Assembly (NCBI GenBank): GCA_918807975.1
Contig: OU964920.1
Coordinates: 47,459,979-47,523,978 of the forward strand
Direction: 5' to 3'
Source of the DNA: Aplidium turbinatum
Taxonomy: Eukaryota; Chordata; Ascidiacea; Aplousobranchia; Polyclinidae
DNA: 64,000 nt
In this document: piece by piece, positions 55,085 through 64,000 of the stretch
How positions within the stretch are numbered: the first letter of the stretch is position 1
How the letters are laid out: every line of letters begins with the position of its first letter
Position numbers and translations under genes: made by a program
Notes under the pieces: generated by a model
What the model was told of the DNA's origin: nothing
Seen by the model: the letters and a program-made list of their open reading frames with translations, nothing else
Databases searched by the model: none

Positions 55085-57010
55085 TCTGGCAGCCATCGTG
55101 GCCTACCGGGTGCTCCTTCTCGGCGGCCAAATTTGCGCGCTTGGAGGCCAAAATACAAAATACGATAGCCAAACCTCGAATCTGAAGGCGGCCATCGCGT
55201 CCATGGCCGCGATTAACCTACAAAAACCGACATTTTGTCTGCCGGGTCTCGCCCTTTCGTCGGCCGCATTTGTCCGCCATAAAGTTCCGAGAAAATTTTA
55301 CGCAAGCGCCGTTGTTAATAAAGTACTTTGTCACTTATAATCACAAATGATTAGAAAGCAGTCAAAGCACCCGATGAATCACAATACACATTGGTTATGC
55401 TTGAATTGTTAACATTATTGATTGACCAAGCAGCTGATGTCTGACGATAAGCAGGATGCAAGTGACATCACAATACTCTTTATTGATGCGATACATTCAG
55501 TCTTCGAAATTAGCGACGGCAATAAAAATGCCAAAGCTTTGCCGTTCGCTATCAAACGTGGACGCTTGATTGCAAGTGGCGAAGACGCTGTAGATTTACA
55601 GCCAAGCGATGTGCCTCTTGATATGTCCGATTCCAGTGATGGCGCTCAACCTCGTGCTCCGATACAGCATCTGATGATTCCGATTCTAGTTCTTTATCAA
55701 ACAGACTTAGTGTTGTTCGCAGTATCGCAATTGTGCCGAAATTATGTTAGTGTATGCGTAAATCGAGGCAATCTTCTCGCAGGGAGCTATCAATTTGTTA
55801 CCGGTAGGCTACCTGGTTGAGCAAGCAATTAAGGTTATTTTATGATAATTCAACGTTGCTAGATGTCGAATTAATGTAAAACAAACGTAAATTTCTTATT
55901 GGGCATTGTTGTTACGCAGTACAACCCGCTGGAAAATTAAATCGATCTGTGCTGACTCGAACGTTGAATTAACCCAAAATTAACTTACTTTTCCGCCCAT
56001 GAGTTATTTAACGTGAATTACTGTAACAGCGTGCGACGTGCGTATCTTGTTGCTCGCTTTATCGCTACTTTTGGCATTATTACATCACAACAAATCAAAC
56101 AGTGCGGTCGTGACAGACTATTTTAGTATATTTTTCGCTTCTCGTTTTACATGTTTTGGTACAATTGTTTTGTAATAAACGTTCACAGCAATGTCGAAGT
56201 TTCAATGGCCGCCATGTGCATGTGATTGGCCGCCGAACAGCTTGCTTCAGTCGGACACGTTTGGCCGCCGGAAAAAAAGTTGTTTCGAGGCCTGCGATAG
56301 CACAAGTAAATAGAATTAAACTTGCAACAATGCTAAAATGATCACTTAGCGTTGCTGAAGTCTGGGCGATGTCCTAGATTGTCCTGCAATAGAATCGTTG
56401 TACCACGCAATAACTGCTTTATCGGGATTGTAATCCGGTATTGCGGGACCATCTAACGACACTAAATTGTTCCAACTGCATACCGCCTTTCATAAAACCT
56501 GACCATTTATACCGATATGATGTCACCATTGAGGGTGTGAAGTCACTAGCCCATAGCGTGAACATTTCTCAATTACGAAGCACGTATTTTCCCTTCCAAT
56601 GTCAACTAACCTAGTTCTCCTTTTTAACAACGATTCAATGTCCGACAACATTGAATCGACATAAAAACGACAATATTGCCAGCCGATGTAAATTAGCACT
56701 TCGGATTAACACTTTGTTAAAATAAACGTCAGGAATCACAAATAAGACGTACAGCGCTGGTGATCACAGCTAGATATATTCTATAATACAATAGCAAATG
56801 TTCCCGCACAATACAACAGTGGTGATTATGACGTGCTGGCCTAATTCTGCGTCACTCTTTGATACTACATATTTTCGACAGTTAATCCAGATCATTCTAT
56901 TGCGAAATTAAATAACTGGCTAGAAAAAACTGGCGGCCAAACTTGGCCACCGAGGAGGTAGCACCGGCGGTCATTCAAGCACTACTTAGCAGCCATGGCC
57001 ATCGGCTGCT
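55085..57010. mobile_element. Candidate inverted-repeat element with GGCGGCCAAA ends
   Basis: About 45 bp at 55090-55135 (GGGTGCTCCTTCTCGGCGGC CAAATTTG) is an imperfect complement of 56935-56975. GGCCGCC motifs recur near 54255, 56210 and 56265. Ends and TSD are not defined. Contains the 55437 frame and an AACGATTCAATGTC hairpin at 56628. Confidence 0.35.
55437..55820 (+). CDS. Unrecognised acidic open frame
   Basis: From ATG: MSDDKQDASDITILFIDAIH, then FEISDGNKNAKALPFAIKRG, then VDLQPSDVPLDMSDSSDGAQ. The second half in this frame looks hydrophobic and unlike the first. A neighbouring frame from about 55670 reads ASDDSDSSSLSNRLSVVRSI, which continues the acidic serine style, so a one-base shift may lie near 55660-55670. 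No family recognised. Confidence 0.25.
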   Translation: MSDDKQDASDITILFIDAIHSVFEISDGNKNAKALPFAIKRGRLIASGEDAVDLQPSDVPLDMSDSSDGAQPRAPIQHLMIPILVLYQTDLVLFAVSQLCRNYVSVCVNRGNLLAGSYQFVTGRLPG

Positions 57011-57239
57011 TTAAGGCTTGGTTACGGGAGATTGCCACTTCTAAAACCAGGTTTTCTAATCGTAGCCTTGGCAATAGGTTATATCCCTGCCAAATTATTC
57101 CAATGTGTCTTTAGAAAATGTTTTTTTTAAATAATCTTTTATAAATTATTTTCGTTGCAGGTCTTCAATGACCGAACAGTGTGCCCAAATCGATGATCCT
57201 GAAAAAACGCAAGGTACTATATAATTATATATGAAGGGC

Positions 57240-57475
57240 TTAGAGGCAAACCGGTCTAACCCCAAAATTGTCAAATTCGTTTTAAAGATGCCATTCAACA
57301 GATATCGATATTATCTGTTTATGCTATAACGGTCTAACCGTTATCACGTGTATGTGAAGGCGAAATGAGCAGACTAATTTCAAGCTCTTCGGTTTTTTTT
57401 ATACTTGCTAGAGCCAAAGTGGTCTAAGCCATAATTTTTTCCCTGCGCTTGAGCCAAAGCGGTCTAAGCTACAAT
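57240..57475 (+). promoter_or_regulatory. Subterminal GGTCTAA repeats, left
   Basis: Four direct copies in CGGTCTAACC / TGGTCTAAGCC contexts at irregular 40-85-bp spacing. The third and fourth share a longer unit (TGAGCCAAAGCGGTCTAAGC, CCCTGCGC). Confidence 0.6.
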
Positions 57476-57945
57476 TTTTCCCCTGCGCTTGAGCCAAAGC
57501 AGCTGCTGTGCAAATGCTTCAGGGTTGTCAGTTGTCATTATTTGCAAATTTGGCTATTTTCAATATCATTTCAATATTATGTTGTGTATAAATATGTATG
57601 ATGCAATTTTGGCAACTTTAAATTATTGCAGACTCATTTTTAGCCTATAGGTTGTCCAAAACAAGAATCATAATTACAAGATAGCAGTATTTAGCTAGCT
57701 AAAGTATTAAGAGTTGATGTTCTGTGTTAATAGAAAGGTAGGTAGCTAATAACCTTGTTTATGAGAAGGTCAGCCGTTTTTGCATTACCGGACCTCATAA
57801 TTTTATCGATTTAGAAATTTTTGGCTATTTGGAAACCTCGGTTATGGCAATCGGTACTTTTACAGTCTTGGCAACACTGGTACAGTTTAGGCTATTTGAA
57901 ATTTTTGATATCCATCAAAAGTTTACTTCGAGATATGGAAAAAAA

Positions 57946-60692
57946 ATGACGGACGTTACTAACGTTGTTCATAGTTTGATGAATGATGATTCAAGTGATA
58001 GTGGTTCATTGGATAGTACTGATGTGGATAAGACTTACCAGCCAACTGAACAAGAGAGTGACAGTAGTGAAGAAGAATGTTCAGGTAAGCTAGCCTAATC
58101 TTATTGCATCATCTAATTTATGCAGTAATCACTCAATTACCACAATATGGTTCAAGTTAGCGGAATTGAACTAACATAATTATCTGCTAATGCCAGACAC
58201 TCTCTTTTTAGAAGTTCGAGGTCGAAAACGGAAACGGAATGCTGACAACTGGAAAAGAACGACTAGAAAGCGCTTGAGGAATAGTGGAGAGGAATATACC
58301 AGTGTTACTGGAAAAATTTTGCTGCAAAGAAAAGGCGTTATTTGGAAAAACATACTTGCCATTTTAATTGTGCTGAAAAACTAGATAATGCTCAACTTGA
58401 TGAAATATTTCATGGCTTTTGGGCAATGAAATGTTGGTCAGCACAGAATGCATATTTATGTGGTTTGGTACATCAAAGGCCAGTCTCTCATCGCTACACA
58501 CAAAAAGGAAGCGAAAGTCGTCGTAGCTTAACAAGATGCTTCTATCTCTCATCTAGTGATGGCTCAATTAGAGTGTGCAAAGCAATGTTCATGGCTACTC
58601 TTAATATCAGTAACGGTAGGCTAAATAGGGCACTGAAAAATCAGCTGATGGCGGGCGAAAGCACTCCTGTTGCTGACCGAAGAGGTAGACACACACCTGC
58701 CAATAAAATACCCCAATGTAAAATAGATCAGGTCTTTAAGCACATTAGCAGTTTCCCTACTTATAGTAGTCATTATAGCAGAAAAGACAATCCTAAAAAA
58801 CTCTATTTAAGCCCAAGTCTATCTCTTAGCAAGATGTTTAAACTTTATATAGAAGAATGCCAGCACCATGGAATTCAGCCTGTCAAAGAATGGTGTTATC
58901 GTCGAGTATTTGTTACTGATATTAACTTGACCTTTCACAGACCTCACACTGATACCTGCAAAAAGTGTGATGCATTTAAAGTTAAGATTGAAGCATTGAA
59001 AGACGATAATCAAAAGACATCACTTGAAACTCAGTGGGAACTGCATAAAAGAAAGGCCGAAAAGGCTCAAAACCAATTGAAAATCGACAGCATGTTAAAT
59101 GATTCCCAAGTCGACACTTTCACGTTTGATCTACAGAAGACAATGCCAACACCTGCCTTGACTACAAGTGTAGCTTATTATAAAAGACAACTATGGACTT
59201 ACAATCTTGGTGTGCACTTTTGCACATCCAACAATGCATTCATGTATATGTGGCATGAAGGTCAAGCAGGCCGTGGTTCTCAGGAAATTGGGTCATGTTT
59301 GTTGAAATACTTGACTCAGAAAGTTGCTGAGAATAAAAAGGTATTTCATGCATACAGCGATTCCTGTGGTGGCCAAAACAGAAATATTAATATTGTTCTT
59401 TTGTGGAGTTATGGAGTAGCTAGACTTGGTATTGAAGAAGTCAATCACAAATTCATGGTTTCTGGCCATAGTTATCTTTTGAACGATAGTGACTTTGCAA
59501 AAGTAGAAACCGCAAAAAAGCGTCATGAGAATGTTTACATTCCGCAGCAGTGGATGGACATTGTTGCAGAGGCAAACAGGAAAAAACCTTTCAACGTTAT
59601 TCCCATGTCTTCAGAAGACTTTATTGGTGTGAGTGATTACAAAAAAGAACTGGTGATCAGAAAAAGGGATACTGGTGGCAGAAAGGTGGAGTGGTTAAAA
59701 ATTCAATGGATCAGACTTGTCAGTGAATCACCAAGTTTAGTGTATTTGTGGCGCCCGAGAGCTCTGACGTAACGCACGTCACATACTGACGTTATATGGA
59801 ATTCTAGCACCTTCGTTTCCAATCAACAAATACCGCATACGTTCGGAATGCAATCCTGTAATCAATCTTTGTACCGTGCCTGAATCATAGTACTACTGTA
59901 TTTCATCGATAAGTGGATCCACCGTTATATAATGTTAAATGATCGTATGTAGAATTGGCAATGCCTGTAGATTGCGTCTTTCCAATTAAGCTAGAGTGCT
60001 TTTTAAGTAACGGCAACCATGATCCTTCACTGTACTTTACTATTCAACTTTACTAGACTTTACTATACTATACTATTCGAGACGATTCAAGAAAGTTCGC
60101 TAGTATTTTCTGTTTGCAACCAAGCTGGTTACTCGATTTCTGCAAGTTGAAGTTCTTTTAGTTTGGTGTTCTTATTTCTCTATATTTTGGATTTCTGTTC
60201 TTTGAAAGTCGAGTTAATAAACAACGGAGTCTTGGAGAATTCAATCTTGTAGTCAAGTGTTAGCTGTCAAGCCAGTTAAGAAATATACAGTGAAGAAGAC
60301 CATCGTGTCCTGGTCATTCCTTGCCAATTCGGATCTCGGTTCTGCCCAGGAATGTCGCCGTCAGCACGGACGGCTGCATATGAGCGCGCGTATTAACTGA
60401 CGCGTCCGCTACATATTTCAAGGACAACTTGACTGATATTACTGAATGGAATGTATTGGATTTGGCAAAGCGTCAAAGTAGTGGTCGACCAGCCAATGGT
60501 GTGGCAGTTCTCAATCGTCTTCATGATCAGCCTGTGCTGATTAACCCGTTAAAACTAAAAGATATCAACGATTTGTTGGATTATGTTCCTCCTGTCTATC
60601 ACGATTTCTATAAGAACTTGCGTAGTTCTGCGGATCAGGATCTTGATGAGATGCTACCAGACGAAGCAGATCATGAAAACGAAAATGATTAG
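57946..60692 (+). pseudogene. Transposase candidate with SDSCGGQN motif, split by LTR
   Basis: Exon 1 (57946-58084): acidic MTDVTNVVHSLMNDDSSDSG...SDSSEEECS, ending at GTAAGC. Exon 2 starts at 58212 after TTTTTAG and carries a basic patch (VRGRKRKRNADNWKR), a Cys motif (HTCHFNC), HTDTCKKCDAFK (~58943), a coiled-coil-like stretch, FDLQKTMPTPALTTS, and YSDSCGGQNRN (~59353), then HKFMVSGHSYLLNDSDF. A solo LTR enters at 59747; coding resumes in frame at 60418 and ends ENEND at 60692. One single-base frameshift lies near 58312-58330. Similar proteins are widespread, mostly 'uncharacterised', in invertebrates. An RNase H-like catalytic role is inference. Confidence 0.7.
59747..60413 (+). mobile_element. 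Solo LTR (667 bp) with 4-bp TSD TATT
   Basis: TGTGGCGCCCG...CGTCCGCTACA, bounded TG...CA and flanked by TATT (59743-59746, 60414-60417). Contains AATAAA at about 60215. No internal retroelement sequence. The host frame continues across it, which confirms the boundaries. The parent family is not otherwise seen in the window. Confidence 0.88.
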
Positions 60693-60869
60693 AGGAAAGT
60701 TGTGTGAGTTAATGATATCCCAAAAGTTTTTCACAATAGAACTGCTTTTATTCCTTAAATGCATTGACACTTTCTTTTGGTAAAGTTTTTCTGCCAAACC
60801 TAAATATTCTTCAGCCCTTAAAAGATCCAACTGTAGATAGAACTCCCAAAATTGTAACTTACAATGTAT

Positions 60870-61130
60870 GCTACAATGGTCTAACAGCATTTTTGTAGTT
60901 TGTATTGTTATGTTACAATGTGTGCCACAATGGTCTAACCGTATTTTTGTATTTTGTTCAGTAGTTATTTCGATTTTTTGAAACATTCAGTGGATAACAG
61001 ATGAGGCTTGTCACAATATCTAATAAACTTGCAAGCATTGTTGTGTGTATTGTTTGTCGATTTTTTGGTACTCAAAATACTTCAATTGCGATTTACTCAA
61101 AATAATGTTTTTTGTGGTTTAGACCGGTCT
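60870..61130 (+). promoter_or_regulatory. Subterminal GGTCTAA repeats, right
   Basis: ACAATGGTCTAACAG (60870) and ACAATGGTCTAACCG (60931) in a ~60-bp tandem duplication (TTACAATGTNTGCNACAATG), plus the TIR copy. Confidence 0.6.
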
Positions 61131-61203
61131 GCTTCTAAGCCCTTCATATACAATTGTAAGACTAGAGATTTTTACCAATTTCATTCAAGGACATTTTATA
61201 ATA

Positions 61204-62016
61204 CAGTAGAACTCGGTTAATCCGGATTCGATTTGACCGGCGGTTCCATCCGGATTAGGCGAAGGTCCAGATTAACCGATGACGGTTCTATCAAGCCTGA
61301 CGTTACCTAGATAGAAGGATATCAGTAAAAATCACCGAAATTGAACGCATTAGTGTGGTCATCTGCCAATTCCTAGACGCGCGATCACCACATTAGCACT
61401 AAAATTCTTTTGAAATGCAGTATGCATGTAAAACGAATGTATTTGTAGACTCTGCGTCTAACGCAAGAACACACTGGCAAAAGTTACATCTTCAGATATG
61501 CGTGTCGGAATAATCTGTAGTCACTCAAAACTTTTGAAAACAGTTACGGAAGACGAGTTTCTATGGAAAACTTGCAAAAAATCACGGTCAAACAAAGTCT
61601 TCAATTGGAAAAACGTCACCGACATACCGCCGAAAATTCCACCAACATCTTTTCAAGTTACAGTACGAGTTTGGGCATTTGCGCACGAATTTTGCATTAG
61701 GAGGGATTACTGTTCATGAAAGGAAGAAATCCGTAATGATTTATTGTGTCACATTAACTGAACAATAGATAAGAAACTTCTCGCAATAAGTCACGTTACG
61801 TTTTAGCATAAAATGGCAAAACTGTCGGGCAAATCCGGATAAAGCGATAGAGAAAGTGCAACTTTTGTCCGGAATAGGCGAAGATCCGGATTAAATAATC
61901 CGGATAATCTGAAGCTGTTTCTCAAGAAAAAGATTACAAATCATTTGTACTTCCAGTTTTATCCGGATTAGGCGAAGATCCAGATTAACCGAATCCGGAT
62001 TTACCGAGTTCTATTG
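61204..62016. mobile_element. pogo/Tigger-like MITE, TA target
   Basis: CAGTAGAACTCGGTTAATCC and the complement of GGATTTACCGAGTTCTATTG, flanked by TA. Repeated ATCCGGATTAGGCGAAGATC motifs near both ends. A short frame (61498-61719) with FLWKTCKKSRSNKVFNWKNV is of unknown meaning. Confidence 0.88.
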
Positions 62017-62352
62017 TATAATATAATAATGTTTTTATTCATTTATTGAGTAGTGCAGCATTGATCGGTTTAAACTAAGATTATTATGAACACATGAAAA
62101 AAATTGGATAATTTATTATACCATAGACATAGCGAGCTCCCATTCTTATACATTTGAAGTGCGTTGGGTTGCGGTGTCTGTAACCTAGAAGGTCAAACTT
62201 ATGCAAAAACTACGTCACTTTATATATTTTCTGGTTAAAAATGTTGTTATAAAGTTTATATATATCTGATAGCCCAAAGCTTTGGTAGAGATTTTGCATT
62301 TTTGAACCATAGACAAGCAAAACAAAGTAACCTTAGTGGGTTTAACATAATA
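62017..62352. other. No recognised feature
   Basis: AT-rich; no motif seen. Confidence 0.5.
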
Positions 62353-62973
62353 TTAAATACAAAACAAAATATATAACATACATAATGACTCAAACGTTTT
62401 CGACACATACGTCGTACGTGTGTCCCCATCAGGAATTAAGTCTGCAATATACATAAAATAAAAAATCGTAAGATAAATCTGACTATGCACTATAACTGTA
62501 ACGACACTCTCGACTGAAAAGCACAAACTGAACAAAATGATACAAGAATGATTACAAGTAAATTATACGGTGGGAAACAGATCACATGAGGTGTAAAGTC
62601 CAAGCATGTGAAAAACAATTAGAACACACACGAAAGGAACGATGAGCCACAGGCGAATAACTGCCAGTTGAGAGATGGATTTACATTTTATTCTTAAGGC
62701 TTCCATGATCTTAGTTTGAAAATCAAATCTGCCTGGAGAGATTTTTAAATTGGTTGATGGAGACAATGAGACATTGTCAATGCACGTTTCACAAGATGCG
62801 ATGTGCTCTTTAATTGCACTTTTAGTTGTTAGGTTTGGGTTTAAGTGTTCCTCGGCCCTTGTCAACAAATGACTGGTTGACATACGAATGTATGTCTGGT
62901 TTACATCACGCAAGCAACTAAATTTATACACAACATTTGAAGAAAGAGCAATAAACAAATTTTCATCTGACAT
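62353..62973 (-). pseudogene. Penelope-like element 3' fragment: GIY-YIG endonuclease
   Basis: Minus-strand frame (62563-62973): VVYKFSCLRDVNQTYIRMST, RHLL-like SHLLTRAEEHLNPNLTTKSA, IKEHIASCETC and a FDFQTKIMEALRIK end, which is the GIY-YIG endonuclease domain of Penelope-like retroelements. The second half-motif reads YIR instead of YIG. Downstream (62353-62535) the text ADLIPDGDTRTTYVSKTFES resembles the usual Penelope 3' end. The reverse transcriptase is absent, so it is 5' truncated. Confidence 0.8.
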
Positions 62974-63388
62974 TCATCCTATGTATACAGGCCTCAAAGT
63001 TCACGGTGGACATGTTCGCCGTCACAGCATGTGATGTCCGCGGGAAGTACCATCTAGATCAGTCATATTTGTCCGCCTAGAAATAACACAGGAACTAGCG
63101 ATACAATTCAATTCAATTTATTTTTCATTGCTGGTGCAAACATGTAGAGAACAGCAAAGTAAACACACGAATTTGGTACCTACAAAAGGGAAAGATGGCA
63201 AAACCAAATAGTTTAAAATGTGCAAAAACAGTATTTGGATGTCACTGTTTTTATTTTGCACAGCCACCAAACTTAGAAAAGAGATAAAAAAGATTAAAAA
63301 AAAATACACAAATCGTCATTGCATAACACGAACAATTACTGCGAGAATATAATTTTCCGCGCATACTAGCGCGCATCTAGAAAATGTG
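62974..63388. other. No gene; tail repeat copy 2
   Basis: 63110-63166 (AATTCAATTCAATTTATTTT...) matches the tail repeat at 51902. Otherwise nothing. Confidence 0.5.
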
Positions 63389-63570
63389 AATACTGTATCC
63401 TTCAGCTTCCATTCAAGCAGGAAAACTTTCGATTTTTATGTTGCTTCAACGATTGATGGCATTGAATCGTAACAAAAGTGAATCTTTCGCTAAGAATCGA
63501 TGGGAGTACCGGTCCTTCTACAGTCTACACTAATCACGCGCAACTTAGTTCAAGTCTTTGTTGTAGATTA
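63389..63570 (-). repeat. Dispersed ~180-bp repeat, copy 2
   Basis: Inverted relative to 39317-39497, sharing GAATCGATGGGAGTACCGGT. Includes a hairpin related to the GATTCAACG motif. Confidence 0.8.
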
Positions 63571-63945
63571 CAACTGACCATTCTTATTTTGCCTCATGCC
63601 TAATCATTTCTATTGCTTCTCCTTGCGATGCTATGACGTAGGTAATTGCTCGTTTAAACAATCAAATGCCTGCCGCTACATTTTACTTGTGTTCTAGCAG
63701 CGTAGCTTTATACAGCAGATTGTTTAGTAGTGAAGATATTTTGGTTGCATGTAATCTTTAGTTTGTAAGCTGTAGTGTATAATCTTTTTATTTAAGTTAA
63801 TACCTACTACCTTATTATGTTGATTGTTGATGTTAACCGCTATGTTTATGTTCAGCTATATCGTGTGTTTTGTTTATAAAACCTTATATTGAGGATTTGT
63901 GATGAATGAGTATGGATTCATAACAATTTAATAAACAGACACAGA
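63571..63945. other. Upstream of partial gag; possible LTR
   Basis: AT-rich, with AATAAA at 63930 and a TGTAGTG at 63771. Could contain an LTR, but there is no partner copy in the window. Confidence 0.3.
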
Positions 63946-64000
63946 ATGGATCTTAAAGACTTAAGACCAAAACTGTTTACTGCCGATCTTCACAGTTAGC
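63946..64000 (+). pseudogene. gag: Start of a Gypsy gag related to element A, cut by window end
   Basis: ATG at 63946 opens MDLKDLRPKLFTADLHS, closely matching the element A Gag start MDLKDLRPRLLAADLQS on the opposite strand. It is a fossil of the same family but a different lineage, since the upstream DNA does not match the A LTR. Confidence 0.75.

Larger units (their letters stand above)
57223..61155 (+). mobile_element. 3.9-kb DNA transposon encoding an SDSCGGQN protein
   Basis: GAAGGGCTTAGAGGCAAACC at 57233 matches the complement of GGTCTGCTTCTAAGCCCTTC ending at 61145 (about 26 of 28 positions), with AT-rich extension outward to AATT on both sides. ATAT flanks both ends, a possible but ambiguous target duplication. 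GGTCTAA recurs near 57250, 57332, 57422, 57463, 60876 and 60937 and, inverted, at 61120, all within the terminal ~300 bp: likely transposase-binding sites. The only gene faces inward to the right. A solo LTR is inserted at 59747. Confidence 0.82.

Overview
The window looks like nuclear DNA of a metazoan, probably an AT-rich marine invertebrate. The evidence is canonical eukaryotic tRNA-Ile(AAU) and tRNA-Leu(UAA) genes, tRNA-derived SINEs, GT-AG split transposon genes, and a mix of Ty3/Gypsy, Penelope-like, LINE, hAT, TTAA-inserting, Mutator-like and pogo-like elements. I cannot fix the species. I see no confident host protein-coding gene. Almost everything recognisable is a mobile element, often nested, and many boundaries are set by exact target-site duplications (TSDs) visible in the sequence. 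LAYOUT. 1-2.8 kb: a hAT remnant, a 709-bp foldback and a 477-bp MITE with an 8-bp TSD. 2.8-6.9 kb: a decayed Ty3/Gypsy element (A, minus strand). 7.3-7.9 kb: a ~114-bp satellite. 8.6-9.85 kb: two opposed LINE pieces. 10.2-26.5 kb: a young-looking Ty3/Gypsy element (B, minus strand, TSD AATAT) whose 5' LTR is split by an 11.4-kb inverted-repeat element (TSD AATGCA). That element is a near-perfect palindrome with tRNA-Ile and tRNA-Leu in each arm, and is the most striking object here. 26.7-32.3 kb: a ~205-bp tandem repeat split by a piggyBac-like element and a TTAA-flanked Kolobok-like element, the latter holding two nested hATs. 32.3-38.9 kb: Mutator-like MITEs with 9-bp TSDs (one a nested foldback), a hAT MITE, SINEs, a tRNA-Pro-type primer-binding site left from an old LTR element, and another TTAA element. 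40.4-50.0 kb: a composite of three copies of one unit (one inverted, two direct) whose ends are a ~30-bp minisatellite, later hit by three hATs, a THAP-encoding TTAA element and SINEs. 51-51.9 kb: a 31-bp minisatellite open in all three forward frames. 54-57 kb: a weakly supported inverted-repeat element. 57.2-61.15 kb: a DNA transposon with ~28-bp terminal inverted repeats (TIRs) and repeated GGTCTAA subterminal motifs. It encodes a large protein with an SDSCGGQN motif, and its reading frame was split by a solo LTR (TSD TATT). 61.2-64 kb: a pogo-like MITE, a Penelope-like GIY-YIG remnant, dispersed repeats and, at the edge, the start of a gag related to element A. HOW THE PARTS RELATE. The nesting gives a relative chronology. 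Element B inserted first, and the palindromic element then landed in its LTR. In the palindrome, a hAT is represented in both arms, so it predates arm duplication; a 789-bp deletion then removed part of one arm. The inner ~4 kb of the two arms is nearly identical and exactly equal in length, while the outer parts have diverged, which suggests arm-to-arm gene conversion or recent formation. Assembly error cannot be fully excluded from sequence alone. Stretches described as empty were scanned by eye only.
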